Of a stretch of 47,215 nt of DNA, positions 35,514 through 45,660 are shown piece after piece. The stretch comes from Pseudomonas avellanae BPIC 631. GTDB taxonomy: Bacteria; Pseudomonadota; Gammaproteobacteria; Pseudomonadales; Pseudomonadaceae. Each line of letters opens with the position of its first letter. Position 1 is the stretch's first letter. The notes beneath the pieces are model-generated. The model saw nothing but the letters and a program-made list of their open reading frames with translations. It was not told the DNA's origin and did no database searches. A program made the translations under genes and the position numbers. The stretch lies in contig NZ_ATDK01000564.1 in the NCBI RefSeq assembly GCF_000444135.1, forward strand, positions 1-47,215, in the 5' to 3' direction.

Positions 35514-36467
35514 TCAGGCCTCGGAGGGTAGGCGATAGTTGCGCCCGATAGGGTGGGGCTGATTGCGAGCCTTGGCCAGTTCGATCTGCTTTTGCCGGTC
35601 GATGGCGCTGCGGCGGGTTTTCTCGCTCAGCGAGTCCCAGCAATGCGGGCAACTGACGCCTGGCGCGTAATGCTCGCTGGCGCGGTCTTCGGCGCTGATC
35701 GGGGTGCGGCAGGCGTGGCACTGATCGTAGTCACCTTCGGTCAGGTCATGGCGTACCGTGACCCGGTTGTCGAACACGAAACATTCGCCGCGCCACTGAC
35801 TTTCCTGCTCGGGCACTTCTTCCAGGTATTTGAGAATCCCGCCCTTGAGGTGGTAAACCTCCTCGAACCCCTCGCCGAGCATATAGCTCGAGGCTTTTTC
35901 GCAGCGAATGCCACCGGTGCAGAACATGGCGACCTTCTTGTGCACCGCCGGGTCGAAATGCGACTTGATGTAGTCCGGAAATTCACGGAAAGACGTCGTT
36001 TTCGGATCGATGGCGCCCTCGAACGTGCCAATCGATACTTCGTAATCATTACGGGTATCGATCAGCAGCACCTCAGGGTCGGTGATCAGGTCGTTCCAGT
36101 CCTTGGGCTCGACATAAGTGCCCACGCTCTTGTTGGGGTCGACGCCTTCGACACCCAGGGTCACGATCTCTTTCTTGAGCTTGACCTTGGTGCGATAGAA
36201 CGGCTGCTCGTCGCAGTAGGACTCTTTGTGGTCGATGTCGATCAGGCGCGGATCGCTCTTCAGCCAGGCCATCAGGCCGTCGATGCCTTCGCGGCTGCCG
36301 GACACGGTGCCGTTGATGCCTTCGTCGGCAATCAACAGCGTGCCCTTGATGCCGTTATCGACCATGGCCTGCAGCAGTGGCTCACGAAAGGCTACGTAAT
36401 CGCTGAGGGTCACGAATTTGTATAGCGCCGCTACGACGATCGGCTGACTGATCGACTCTTGAGTCAT
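35514..36467 (-). CDS. trhO: tRNA uridine-34 hydroxylase TrhO (rhodanese family)
   Basis: A 317-residue enzyme (formerly YceA) that uses oxygen to hydroxylate uridine 34 of certain tRNAs, the first step to cmo5U or mo5U. An N-terminal acylphosphatase-like domain (about residues 10-105) precedes a rhodanese domain with catalytic Cys in [13 protein letters not shown]. The C-terminal tail has two cysteine pairs, CHAC and CPHC, likely a zinc site. Start 36467 ([12 protein letters not shown]) was preferred over a frame adding nine residues. Confidence 0.93.
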   Translation of the reverse strand: MTQESISQPIVVAALYKFVTLSDYVAFREPLLQAMVDNGIKGTLLIADEGINGTVSGSREGIDGLMAWLKSDPRLIDIDHKESYCDEQPFYRTKVKLKKEIVTLGVEGVDPNKSVGTYVEPKDWNDLITDPEVLLIDTRNDYEVSIGTFEGAIDPKTTSFREFPDYIKSHFDPAVHKKVAMFCTGGIRCEKASSYMLGEGFEEVYHLKGGILKYLEEVPEQESQWRGECFVFDNRVTVRHDLTEGDYDQCHACRTPISAEDRASEHYAPGVSCPHCWDSLSEKTRRSAIDRQKQIELAKARNQPHPIGRNYRLPSEA

Positions 36468-36637
36468 GTATCTCTCCAGTGGCGACCCTCGCAAAGGGCC
36501 TACCGGGCAAAAATGGCGGACAAAAAAAACGCACCGGCCAGGCGGCGCGGTGCGGATTCTAGCAAAAACCGGAGTGCAACAGGCGGGTCAGCGAATCAAT
36601 TGCCCGGCAAAGGGGCGCGATTCGCGCAACGCCCGGA

Positions 36638-36931
36638 TCAGTGACCGCCAGCGCAGGTCGGTGAAGCAGGCGCTGCACCGGTTTTGGCCCACTCGTCAGG
36701 CGTGTAGGTGTGCAACGCCAGCGCATGAAAGTCGCCCATCAGCGCACCCAGCGTGGCGTAGACCTTCTGGTGGCGCTTGACCGAATTCAGGCCCTGAAAC
36801 TGATCACTGACCAGCACCGCCTTGTAATGCGTCTGCTGGCCACGGCTGTGCATGTGGCTCTCGTCGAGCACTTGCAGATGCTGCGGTTGCAGCAGCGCAA
36901 GCGCCGACTCGATTCGATTTTGCATGGTCAT
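36638..36931 (-). CDS. bolA: BolA family protein
   Basis: A 97-residue protein of the BolA fold. The family signature is HMHSRGQQTHYKAVLVSDQF followed by KRHQKVYATLG, including the conserved His that coordinates iron-sulfur clusters with monothiol glutaredoxins. E. coli BolA also acts as a stress regulator of shape genes. The C-terminal tail has an extra Cys and His. It follows the DUF2059 gene after 15 bases on the same strand. Confidence 0.93.
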   Translation of the reverse strand: MTMQNRIESALALLQPQHLQVLDESHMHSRGQQTHYKAVLVSDQFQGLNSVKRHQKVYATLGALMGDFHALALHTYTPDEWAKTGAAPASPTCAGGH

Positions 36932-36946
36932 GGTGGGGATCGCCTG

Positions 36947-37480
36947 TCAGGGCTTCTTGGCCGGAGCCGGAGCCGGAGCCGCTGCCTTGGCAGGTTCCAG
37001 TTCGGCGGTCATGTCAGCCAGCAGCTTGTTGACGACCGGCACCGCGCTTTCCAGCTTGCCCTGGGTCAGTTGCGCCGATTGCTGAGCCAGCTCAGGCATT
37101 TTGGTCATCACTTTCTTGCCCAGCGGGGACTGGTAGAACGCAACCAGATCCTTCAGCTCGCTTTCGGTGAAGTTGGCGGTGTACAGCTTGACCATTTCAG
37201 GCTTGAGCTTGTTCCAGCCAATCGCCTGGTCCAGGGCGGTGTTGGCTTTGGCCTGATAGGTTTCGAGCAGCGCTTTTTTCGATGCAGGTGCCTTGGTTTC
37301 AGCAAAACGCTGGGCGAACATCTGTTGAACCTGCGCGTAGACCGGAGCGCCCAGGCGGTCGGCGTTGGCAAGCTTCAGGAATGTTTCGGCGCTCGCGTTG
37401 TGACTGGCGGTGTCGGCGAAGACCTGGCCGCTGGCACAGACCAGGGCTACCGCGGTACAAATGGCACGAAGACGGGTCAT
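36947..37480 (-). CDS. exported DUF2059 protein
   Basis: A 177-residue protein with a clear signal peptide (residues 1-22, AVALVCASGQVFA). The mature part is helical and contains the DUF2059 core: LYTANFTESELKDLVAFYQSP followed by GKKVMTKMPEL. The tail is an alanine-proline-lysine repeat (AAPAPAPAKKP), probably unstructured. It should be periplasmic; its function is unknown. It is divergent from fumC and precedes bolA. Confidence 0.88.
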   Translation of the reverse strand: MTRLRAICTAVALVCASGQVFADTASHNASAETFLKLANADRLGAPVYAQVQQMFAQRFAETKAPASKKALLETYQAKANTALDQAIGWNKLKPEMVKLYTANFTESELKDLVAFYQSPLGKKVMTKMPELAQQSAQLTQGKLESAVPVVNKLLADMTAELEPAKAAAPAPAPAKKP

Positions 37481-37649
37481 CGAGTTTCCTTATCTAGCAA
37501 ACGAGGCATTACCCCAGGGCCGACCATTCTGCGCTTATCTGGGCTTTTGGCTCAACCCCCGGTTCACCCAGCGGTTAAAAACCACTGCGCGGGAACCCTG
37601 CTCACATATGACTACCTAACCCTGCAACGTACTTAAAGGAGTAAGACCA

Positions 37650-39036
<1,387 letters not shown>

Positions 39037-39044
<8 letters not shown>

Positions 39045-39651
39045 CGCCAAAAGCGGCGCGACACCCCTGGAAGGCAACGGCAAACGCATCCTGATGGTTT
39101 ACGGTACGCCGAAAGCCATCAGTTTTTGCCACGCGCTGGGCGACGCCTACGCGCTGGCTGCACGGGGCGAAGGGCACGTGGTGCGGATCATCAGGCTGGG
39201 CGAGCTGGATTTCGACCCCATTCTGCACAACGGCTACGATCAGACCCAGACTCTGGAGCCTGATCTGCTCGATGCGCAGCGCCAGATTCACTGGGCCGAG
39301 CATCTGGTGTTTGTCTATCCGGTCTGGTGGGGCGGCTTGCCAGCCCTGCTGACGGGTTTCTTCGATCGGGTGTTGACGCCCGGCTTTGCCTTCAAGGCCC
39401 ACGGCCGCAAGCAGCACGCCAATGAATTGCTCAGGGGTCGGACCGCAGAACTGCTGGTGACAATGGACACTCCGCCGCGCTACTTTCGCTGGATCTATGG
39501 CGCACCGGCTCACCGGCAGATGGTGCGCACTGTCCTGAGCTTTTGCGGTATCAAGACCAAGCGCCTGACCGAGTTCGCCCCGATACACAGCGCCACCGAG
39601 CAGCAGCGCCAAGAGTGGATTGTACAAGCGCAGGCATTGGGCAAGCGCTGA
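39037..39651 (+). CDS. NAD(P)H:quinone reductase-like flavoprotein
   Basis: A 204-residue flavodoxin-fold protein of the NQO1/KefF/YwrO group. The strand ILMVYGTPK at the N-terminus is followed by the FMN/FAD-binding stretch [22 protein letters not shown] and [14 protein letters not shown]. It should reduce quinones or other electrophiles by two electrons. The overlap with fumC suggests a shared role in redox stress. Confidence 0.87.
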
Positions 39652-39675
39652 TTGGCGCTTCGCTCAAAGCATCGT

Positions 39676-40638
39676 TCAGGAAACCTGCGCCAGCCTCGCC
39701 TTTCGCGCCCTGAGACCGGCGATCAACGAAGGGCCCAGCGCGGTCAGCGCCGACCCCAGCACCACCAGCAATGCGCCGCCGTAACCCAGCACATTCAACT
39801 CTTCAGCCTGCACATAGTCGGGCCACAACCACGCAGCGCTTGCCACCGCAGCCAGCGTGACCAAGGGCGTCAGCGCGAGGGTCGCACTAACCCGCGATGC
39901 TTCCCAATGCGCCAGCGCCTCGGCAAAAGCGCCATAGGCCACCAGCGTGTTCAGGCAGCACGCCAGCAGCAGCCAGCCTTGCAACGGGCTCAACAGCAAC
40001 GCCTCGGCAGGACGCGCCCACGGCGTGAGCAACAGCGCGCAGAACAGGTAGATCACCATCATGACCTGCAGCGAATTCCACACGGTCAGTAACTGTTTCT
40101 GACTCAAGCCATAGAAGGTCCAGATCGTCGAAGCCAGCAGAATGATCAGCACGCCGGTGGTGTAGTCACCCAATGAGGTGAACAACTCCACCAGGCGCTG
40201 ATTGAAGAAGAAGCCGAAGCCGATCAGCAGCACCAGCAAACCGACGCCCTGGCCCAGACTGAAACGCTCCTTGAACAGAAAGATACTGCTGATCAGCAGG
40301 AAGATCGGGCCCACTTGCACCAGCAATTGCGTGGTGCCAGGGCTCAGCAGGCGCAAGCCGATCAGGTACAGCACGTAGTTGCCGACCAGCCCGAACACCG
40401 CCAGCAGCACCAGCACTTTGCCTTTGCGGCCCAACACTTTGAAGCTGGGCAGGCGCTTGACCGACGCCAGCCAGATGAACAACAGCGCGCCGGAAACAGA
40501 CAAACGAAACCAGGTCACGGTGACCGGGTCCATGACCTGCAAAACCTGTTTGAGCTTGATGGGCAGAATGCCCCAGAGCAGCGCGGTCAACAGCGAAAGA
40601 CAAAGGCCATAGACCCAGCGTCCAGATGAGATATGCAT
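39676..40638 (-). CDS. EamA/DMT family transporter
   Basis: A 320-residue inner-membrane protein with ten hydrophobic helices in two EamA repeats (about residues 8-140 and 160-300). The first helix, LLTALLWGILPIKLK, and DPVTVTWFRLSVSG are typical. Members export amino acids or other metabolites; the substrate is unknown. It converges with the flavoprotein gene, with only 24 bases between the stops. Confidence 0.87.
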   Translation of the reverse strand: MHISSGRWVYGLCLSLLTALLWGILPIKLKQVLQVMDPVTVTWFRLSVSGALLFIWLASVKRLPSFKVLGRKGKVLVLLAVFGLVGNYVLYLIGLRLLSPGTTQLLVQVGPIFLLISSIFLFKERFSLGQGVGLLVLLIGFGFFFNQRLVELFTSLGDYTTGVLIILLASTIWTFYGLSQKQLLTVWNSLQVMMVIYLFCALLLTPWARPAEALLLSPLQGWLLLACCLNTLVAYGAFAEALAHWEASRVSATLALTPLVTLAAVASAAWLWPDYVQAEELNVLGYGGALLVVLGSALTALGPSLIAGLRARKARLAQVS

Positions 40639-40738
40639 CGAAAATTCCGAAAAAGGTAAAACATGATCCTCATTCTAGGCGCTGACCTGAAAAGCAACAG
40701 CTACAGCTGGGCACGGTTAACGTCGCAAATTGTGTTCT

Positions 40739-41338
40739 TTACTGTTGATTGCCGTGATTGCGCTGATACGTGTTGTCGCCCATGGCCTGAATCTGGCCGT
40801 CGATCAGGGCATCGAACGGCTTGAGCAGCGCCTCGAAAGCGTTCGGCGCTTCCAGCGTCTGCAAGGTATGAACGATGGCTTCCAGCGTCGATAACGCCTC
40901 CGGACCGGGCGCTTTGCGCAGTCGATAACGCGAAGCGGGCACACTGCCAAGTGTCACCCTCGGCAGCGCGGCCAACAGCGGGTTGAGGTGCAGCAGCTTG
41001 CGCGCCTTGCGCCAGGTGCCATCCGGGACGACCAGCAGCATCGGCATGGCATCAGGCGTGTAGGCCGTCAACGTCTCGGCCGCGTCGCCTGGAAACAGCA
41101 GCCGCGCTTCATAGCCTGGCGGGTACAAAAGCGTGTGCAGATCATCGAACACTTCACCCACGCACAGCTGCGCATTGACCAGCCCCAACGCTGCCAGTCG
41201 CGCAGTGTTCAAGGCATGCCTGACTTCATCAGGATGCTGCAGGATCAACACCCGCGTGCGGCTGTCGATCTGCGGGATCAAGGCGCAGAGGCAATACGCA
41301 GTCGGGCGCAGGCAACGTTTACAGCGGGCGCGGGGCAT
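40739..41338 (-). CDS. tapT: DTW-domain tRNA-uridine aminocarboxypropyltransferase
   Basis: A 199-residue protein. The N-terminal cysteines in RARCKRCLRPTAYCLC form a likely zinc site. The family motif reads VVPDGTWRKARKLL, where DTW domains carry the D-x-T-W signature. Such enzymes (TapT/YfiP) transfer the aminocarboxypropyl group of SAM to uridine in tRNA, making acp3U. The assignment rests on family membership; the position modified is inferred. Confidence 0.85.
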   Translation of the reverse strand: MPRARCKRCLRPTAYCLCALIPQIDSRTRVLILQHPDEVRHALNTARLAALGLVNAQLCVGEVFDDLHTLLYPPGYEARLLFPGDAAETLTAYTPDAMPMLLVVPDGTWRKARKLLHLNPLLAALPRVTLGSVPASRYRLRKAPGPEALSTLEAIVHTLQTLEAPNAFEALLKPFDALIDGQIQAMGDNTYQRNHGNQQ

Positions 41339-41566
41339 CGGTTCTCGCTCGGCCTGTCTTTAGGGGGTCAATCAAGCATGCTGCGTTGTGCCATGACCTG
41401 TGGTCCGGCACAACCGCCTGTCGAACAGCGGCGCAGTTTAAACAAAACGCCGCCGCTGCGCCGGGGCAAACCGTCGCTGCGACAGCGATTTGAGCTAGCC
41501 TTGAGGTTTGGGCTGGTCAATGAAGTACGCCTGCTGAATCTGACAAGATCAACATCAGGGGCTTTC

Positions 41567-41881
41567 ATGAATCGCGAAGCAATCAAACAAAAGGTGTTTG
41601 ACGCACTGGGCATCATTCTAGTGGACAAGAGCGTCATTGACGAAGACGCCACGTTCAGCGAACTGTTTCTCGAAGACGAAGACGTCGAGAGCCTTTTTAC
41701 TTCACTGGAAGAAGCGTTCGGCCTCACCTTCCCACGGCCCATCAAACAGCAGGCAATCGACAACGCCAGAGAATTCTCTCTGCACATGATCGTCGAGCTG
41801 GTGGTAATGATGGGGAAGGAAACACTGTCGAGAGAGGGGAAAGACGAGAAACGCAAAAGAAAACCCGGACGTCAGCATTGA
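41567..41881 (+). CDS. acyl-carrier-like protein lacking the carrier serine
   Basis: A 104-residue acidic helical protein. Residues 1-80 follow an acyl carrier protein pattern: IKQKVFDALGIILVD, then DEDATFSELFL and LEEAFGLTFP, equivalent to LEEEFDTEIP of ACP. Aligned without gaps from that point, the Ser of the DSL motif is replaced (EDEDVES), so no phosphopantetheine can be attached in the usual way. A lysine/arginine tail (about residues 88-103) is unlike ACP. It starts at an ATG in a longer open frame whose upstream part is a shadow of the DTW gene. It has no biosynthetic neighbours. The role is unknown. Confidence 0.7.
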   Translation: MNREAIKQKVFDALGIILVDKSVIDEDATFSELFLEDEDVESLFTSLEEAFGLTFPRPIKQQAIDNAREFSLHMIVELVVMMGKETLSREGKDEKRKRKPGRQH

Positions 41882-41971
41882 ATAATGCCGGCCCATTGAT
41901 TCGGGGCGGTCCAGTGCGCCCCGATGAGATTGCAGCGTTCGCTACCCTGCCAGCAGGGTCAGGCGAAAGGT

Positions 41972-42094
41972 TTACCGGCGTTGACGACGACGATTGTCAT
42001 CGGCGCGAACCGGAATGGGTTGCAGCTTTGGTCGTTCGATCAGACCCAATGCAACGCCCAGATCATGGAGCCATTCTTGCAGTTTGGTATTCAT
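41972..42094 (-). CDS. 40-residue protein
   Basis: MNTKLQEWLHDLGVALGLIE starts a short protein with an amphipathic helix, followed by a proline-containing basic tail. AGGGGG lies 6 bases before the ATG (42094). The upstream 20 codons of the open frame are not needed. The pattern looks like one of the small conserved pseudomonad proteins, but I cannot name it with certainty. No other gene is visible between 41882 and 42290. Confidence 0.6.
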   Translation of the reverse strand: MNTKLQEWLHDLGVALGLIERPKLQPIPVRADDNRRRQRR

Positions 42095-42290
42095 GGAGCC
42101 CCCTTGAGGGAAAAACCCGGCAGTCAATCTGTACTTATCACTCACAAGGATCATAGAAGCAAATGAACCATTAGCCGAGTGTCACGGAAACAATTTTTCC
42201 GATGCAGCCAATGTGACATTTGTGCAGGCTTGCTTCTAGTCTTTGCGACGGACGGCCTGTTACTGAACGTTGCATGAGTACCGAAAAAAA

Positions 42291-43769
42291 TCAGTCAGGT
42301 TGCCGAATCAAACCCTCGCCATCTGTCATCGCCCGTTCAAGCAGGTCAGCGGGCAGGCTCTTGCTGGCACGCGCCCCCAGCAACTTGAGCTGCTCGCTAC
42401 GGCTGATCAGGTTGCCGCGCCCCTCGGTCAGCTTGTTGCGCGCGGCCGAATACGCCTTGTCCAGTTGTTGCAAGCGGTTGCCGACCTCATCCAGGTCCTG
42501 AATGAACAGCACGAACTTGTCGTATAGCCAGCCTGCCCGCTCGGCAATTTCGCGCGCGTTCTGGCTCTGGCGCTCCTGCTTCCACAGGCTGTCGATCACC
42601 CGCAATGTGGCGAGTAATGTCGTGGGGCTGACAATCACGATATTACGGTCAAAGGCCTCCTGAAACAGATTGGGCTCAGCCTGCAATGCCGCTGAAAACG
42701 CCGCCTCAATCGGCACGAACAACAGCACGAAATCCAGACTGTGCAAACCTTCGAGACGCTTGTAATCCTTGCCCGAAAGCCCTTTGACGTGATTGCGCAA
42801 CGACAGTACATGCTGTTTGAGCGCGGCCTGACCAATGACGTCGTCATCAGCCGATACGTACTGTTGATACGCCGTCAGGCTGACCTTGGCGTCGACCACC
42901 ACCTGTTTGTCGCCAGGCAGCATGATCAGGACGTCGGGCTGAAAGCGCTCGCCATCCGGCCCCTTGAGGCTGACCTGGGTCTGATACTCGCGGCCTTTTT
43001 CCAGCCCGGCATGTTCCAGCACGCGTTCCAGAATCAGCTCACCCCAGTTGCCCTGGGTTTTCTGCCCCTTGAGCGCGCGGGTCAGGTTGGTGGCTTCGTC
43101 ACTCAGGCGCAGGTTGAGCTGCTGCAGACGCTCCAGCTCCTTGGCCAGCGAAAAACGTTCGCGGGCTTCGTTCTGATAACTCTCTTCGACGCGCTTTTCG
43201 AACGATTGGATGCGCTCCTTGAGCGGCGTGAGCAATTGCCCCAACTGCTGCTGACTGGTTTCGGCAAACCGCTGCTCGCGCTCGTCGAAGATCTTGCCAG
43301 CCAGTTCAGCGAACTGTGCCCGCAGTTCGTCCCGGGAACCCTGCAAGTCGTTCAGGCGCTGCTGATGGCTGTCCTGCTGTTCACGCAGCTCGGCATTCAG
43401 CGCTGCGCATTGTGCGTCCAGGCGGCGCAACTCGGCTTCTCTGCCGGCCCGCTCATGGCTCCAGCCCTGCGCCGTTTCACGGGCGTTCTCGCTGTCCTGG
43501 CGCAGCAGCTCGACTTCGCGCCGCAGCGCGGCGAGGTCGGCCTGTTTGGCCGCATTGGCCTGGCTGAGGTCGCTGACCTCGTCACGGCTGGCATCGAGCT
43601 GTGCATTGAGACCTTCCTGCACCATTTGCGCCGTGCTCAGACGTTCGTCCAGCAGCGCGCTCTCAGCTTGACGCAGTGCCAGACGACGCTGTAACTGCCA
43701 GAGCAATGCCAACAATGGCAATGCGGCTGCAGCAAGCCCCAGTAACAGGCTGTTGAGGTCCAGTGCCAT
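42291..43769 (-). CDS. rmuC: DNA recombination protein RmuC
   Basis: A 492-residue protein. One N-terminal membrane helix (about residues 7-25) is followed by a long coiled coil (about 30-210, rich in Leu, Gln, Glu and Arg) and a nuclease-like domain (about 235-430) with GNWGELILERVLEHAGL, VVDAKVSLTAY and VPIEAAFSAAL. RmuC limits inversions at short inverted repeats and belongs to the restriction-endonuclease-like superfamily. It is transcribed alone. Confidence 0.93.
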   Translation of the reverse strand: MALDLNSLLLGLAAAALPLLALLWQLQRRLALRQAESALLDERLSTAQMVQEGLNAQLDASRDEVSDLSQANAAKQADLAALRREVELLRQDSENARETAQGWSHERAGREAELRRLDAQCAALNAELREQQDSHQQRLNDLQGSRDELRAQFAELAGKIFDEREQRFAETSQQQLGQLLTPLKERIQSFEKRVEESYQNEARERFSLAKELERLQQLNLRLSDEATNLTRALKGQKTQGNWGELILERVLEHAGLEKGREYQTQVSLKGPDGERFQPDVLIMLPGDKQVVVDAKVSLTAYQQYVSADDDVIGQAALKQHVLSLRNHVKGLSGKDYKRLEGLHSLDFVLLFVPIEAAFSAALQAEPNLFQEAFDRNIVIVSPTTLLATLRVIDSLWKQERQSQNAREIAERAGWLYDKFVLFIQDLDEVGNRLQQLDKAYSAARNKLTEGRGNLISRSEQLKLLGARASKSLPADLLERAMTDGEGLIRQPD

Positions 43770-44414
43770 AAAGACTCCATGCAGGCTGAATCATCGCCAG
43801 CGGCAGTGTGGGTAACGCGGATAATGCAGCACAAACACAGTGCGCAGTGAGGCGAGATCATCAGGCGGGGGCAAATCGGGGGAACGGATTGTACGCATTT
43901 TCAGCGCAACGCACAGCCCCTAATTCAGGGACAATTCACTCGGTACAATCCACAGAAGCTGTGGATAACTCAGTGGACAACCCACCTTTAACTTCCGCAA
44001 ACGCAAGCAGGATGGGGCCTGCGCTCAAACTGACGATTTTTTCACCAGCTAAAAAAAACGATGTTTTTCATTGACTTAATAATTCACCATCATAAATCAA
44101 ACCCTTAGCAACGCTTGTGACAGTGATGTGGCAGCTTGCAGCGCTAATGTGCACAACTCCTGGCAGAGGCTTTTTTCAGCTATTTCATCCTTCATATAAT
44201 CGTTGCTCAATTGCATCGGATTCTCAGTAAAGACGTGGCTTTCACGTGTTTTTACGACCCGGAAATCATTGCGACCACGAGCGCTTTCATCTGCGCCGTG
44301 CTGCCGAAAAAACCCGTCTGGCGATAAACTGCGCTTTTTGCGGTCAAAGCACTGCTCAAAAGTACCCTGCCGTCAGTCGTCGACGACTCAATGAATGGAT
44401 CCATCAGGAAGATA
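43770..44414. other. 645-bp intergenic region upstream of rmuC
   Basis: No gene is supported on either strand. The region contains a DnaA-box-like inverted repeat (43948-43968), an AT-rich block (about 44025-44105) with TTGACT-N16-TAAATC (44071-44098) as a weak plus-strand promoter candidate, and TATAAT at 44195-44200 within a 16-mer shared with 13031-13046. Confidence 0.55.
43948..43968. promoter_or_regulatory. DnaA box within an inverted repeat
   Basis: ATCCACAG and CTGTGGAT (43948-43955, 43959-43966) are separated by AAG. The right arm continues to TGTGGATAA (43960-43968), the exact complement of the DnaA box TTATCCACA. GTGGACAAC follows at once (43973-43981) as a weaker match. It could bind DnaA as a regulatory or titration site; no replication gene is near. 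Confidence 0.5.
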
Positions 44415-44720
44415 ATGCGGGAAATACTGAAGTTCTTCGTGTTGCTGATGGCCGTCTGCGTCATCGCCGTCGCGGCCAGCCTGGTGCTGCCGTCACCGGA
44501 CGGCAGTGTTTTCGCGTGCGCCGTGCTGCTGTCGGCCATTGCCGTGACGCTGATCATCTGCAGCGACCTGAGCAGGGGGCGCATCAACCAGACAGGCGAC
44601 ATCATGCGAGCGATCGAGCACCGCCACTCCCTGCGCCTGACCATCGCCGCCTACCTGCTGGGCTGCTCGATGGTGGCCTCTGCGACGGTGCTGATCTATA
44701 GGTTGATCGGGCACTGGTAA
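44415..44720 (+). CDS. small membrane protein with three predicted helices
   Basis: A 101-residue protein starting MREILKFFVLLMAVC. Hydrophobic helices are at about residues 5-25, 32-50 and 72-97. AGGA lies about 6 bases before this ATG; an ATG 24 bases upstream has no ribosome site. The loop between helices 2 and 3 is polar (SRGRINQTGDIMRAIEHRHS). I do not recognise the family. Confidence 0.7.
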   Translation: MREILKFFVLLMAVCVIAVAASLVLPSPDGSVFACAVLLSAIAVTLIICSDLSRGRINQTGDIMRAIEHRHSLRLTIAAYLLGCSMVASATVLIYRLIGHW

Positions 44721-45200
44721 ATTTATTCGATAGCCCCCTTGCGCTGTTGGTGCGGCATCGGTAATATTGCCGCCGTTAGTACCAAGCTGAAAATCAATTC
44801 CGGTCGACAAGTCCCCCGACAGACACTCCTCCATGCGACGAGAATGTTGGCAACAAGGGATCGACCACCTTGATGGTTTCCAGACATGAACCTTTCGCAC
44901 TGATGCACCATTTAGGGTGGCAGTGCAGACACGGCTCTCATGGTCTGCCTCAACCAGCCTGCAATTGATCAGGATCTTCACCCGGAGCGTAGAACCTTTG
45001 CTCCTGTTGTGTTGCCTGCCCTCCTAAGTACCTACCGGTCAGCCAGAGCGCCATACGATAAAGCGCGCTTCAACTGCCTGTCTTGTTCCAGTCAGGTTCT
45101 CCGCCCAGCCAGGCTTTTGTATCAAATGTCGGCCCGCGTTTACTGGAATCTTTATTTATGCACGGTATTGTTCCGTGTTGTTTCAGGAAACACCTTGAAT
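44721..45200. other. 480-bp stretch without a recognisable gene
   Basis: No protein with a ribosome site is visible on either strand; an open frame on the plus strand continues into the 72-aa gene but has no family-like sequence before 45201. GCAGAC/GTCTGC (44925-44930, 44943-44948) forms a small hairpin. The length suggests a long leader or an unannotated RNA. Confidence 0.5.
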
Positions 45201-45419
45201 ATGAATACTCAAACTCAACATGCAATTCACACGCTTACCCATGCTTTTGCCCCGATGAACTGCCTGATCATGGCCGCTCGCAAAGGCTGCTTCAGTTTCA
45301 CCATCGTCAACGAACACGGCATCGCTCGTCACAGCGAACGCCTGTACCCCGATCAGTACGCCAGCGCAGAGCCGCTGCAGGCTGTGATCGAGCGTACCCG
45401 TCAGGCCCTCATCGCCTGA
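45201..45419 (+). CDS. 72-residue protein, function unknown
   Basis: Begins MNTQTQHAIHTLTHAF. The middle, ARKGCFSFTIVNEHGIARHSER, looks like a beta-hairpin with a Cys, and a helix (AEPLQAVIERTRQALIA) closes the protein. AGGAAA lies upstream of the ATG and a strong terminator follows 24 bases after the stop, so this is a genuine single-gene unit. No membrane segment. Confidence 0.78.
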   Translation: MNTQTQHAIHTLTHAFAPMNCLIMAARKGCFSFTIVNEHGIARHSERLYPDQYASAEPLQAVIERTRQALIA

Positions 45420-45443
45420 CGACAGCCGTCCACCGCAAGCCCG

Positions 45444-45474
45444 AAAGCCCCGCCCTGCAAAGCGGGGCTTTTTT
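45444..45474 (+). terminator. terminator of the 72-aa gene
   Basis: A perfect 10-bp stem, AAAGCCCCGC (45444-45453) with GCGGGGCTTT (45462-45471), ends in six Ts (45469-45474). Confidence 0.92.
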
Positions 45475-45543
45475 ATGCTTGCGATAATAGCGCTCCGAAA
45501 AACTAAAAGTGCGTCACTGTAACTTCGTAACAAATTGAAGTTC

Positions 45544-45572
45544 TTACCGCATAATCAGGATTGTCCTACAAT
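45544..45572 (+). promoter_or_regulatory. candidate promoter of fadL
   Basis: TTACCG (45544-45549) and TACAAT (45567-45572) are 17 bases apart, about 88 bases before the fadL start. The -10 is good (5 of 6) and the -35 weak. The segment is AT-rich compared with its surroundings. Confidence 0.45.
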
Positions 45573-45660
45573 AATAGCTCTAAATCGGGCTCCTCAGGCT
45601 ATAGCGCGCCATCGAAAATGTTGGTAATTTCCGATCGGTGAACAACAAGGAGTTCTAATA

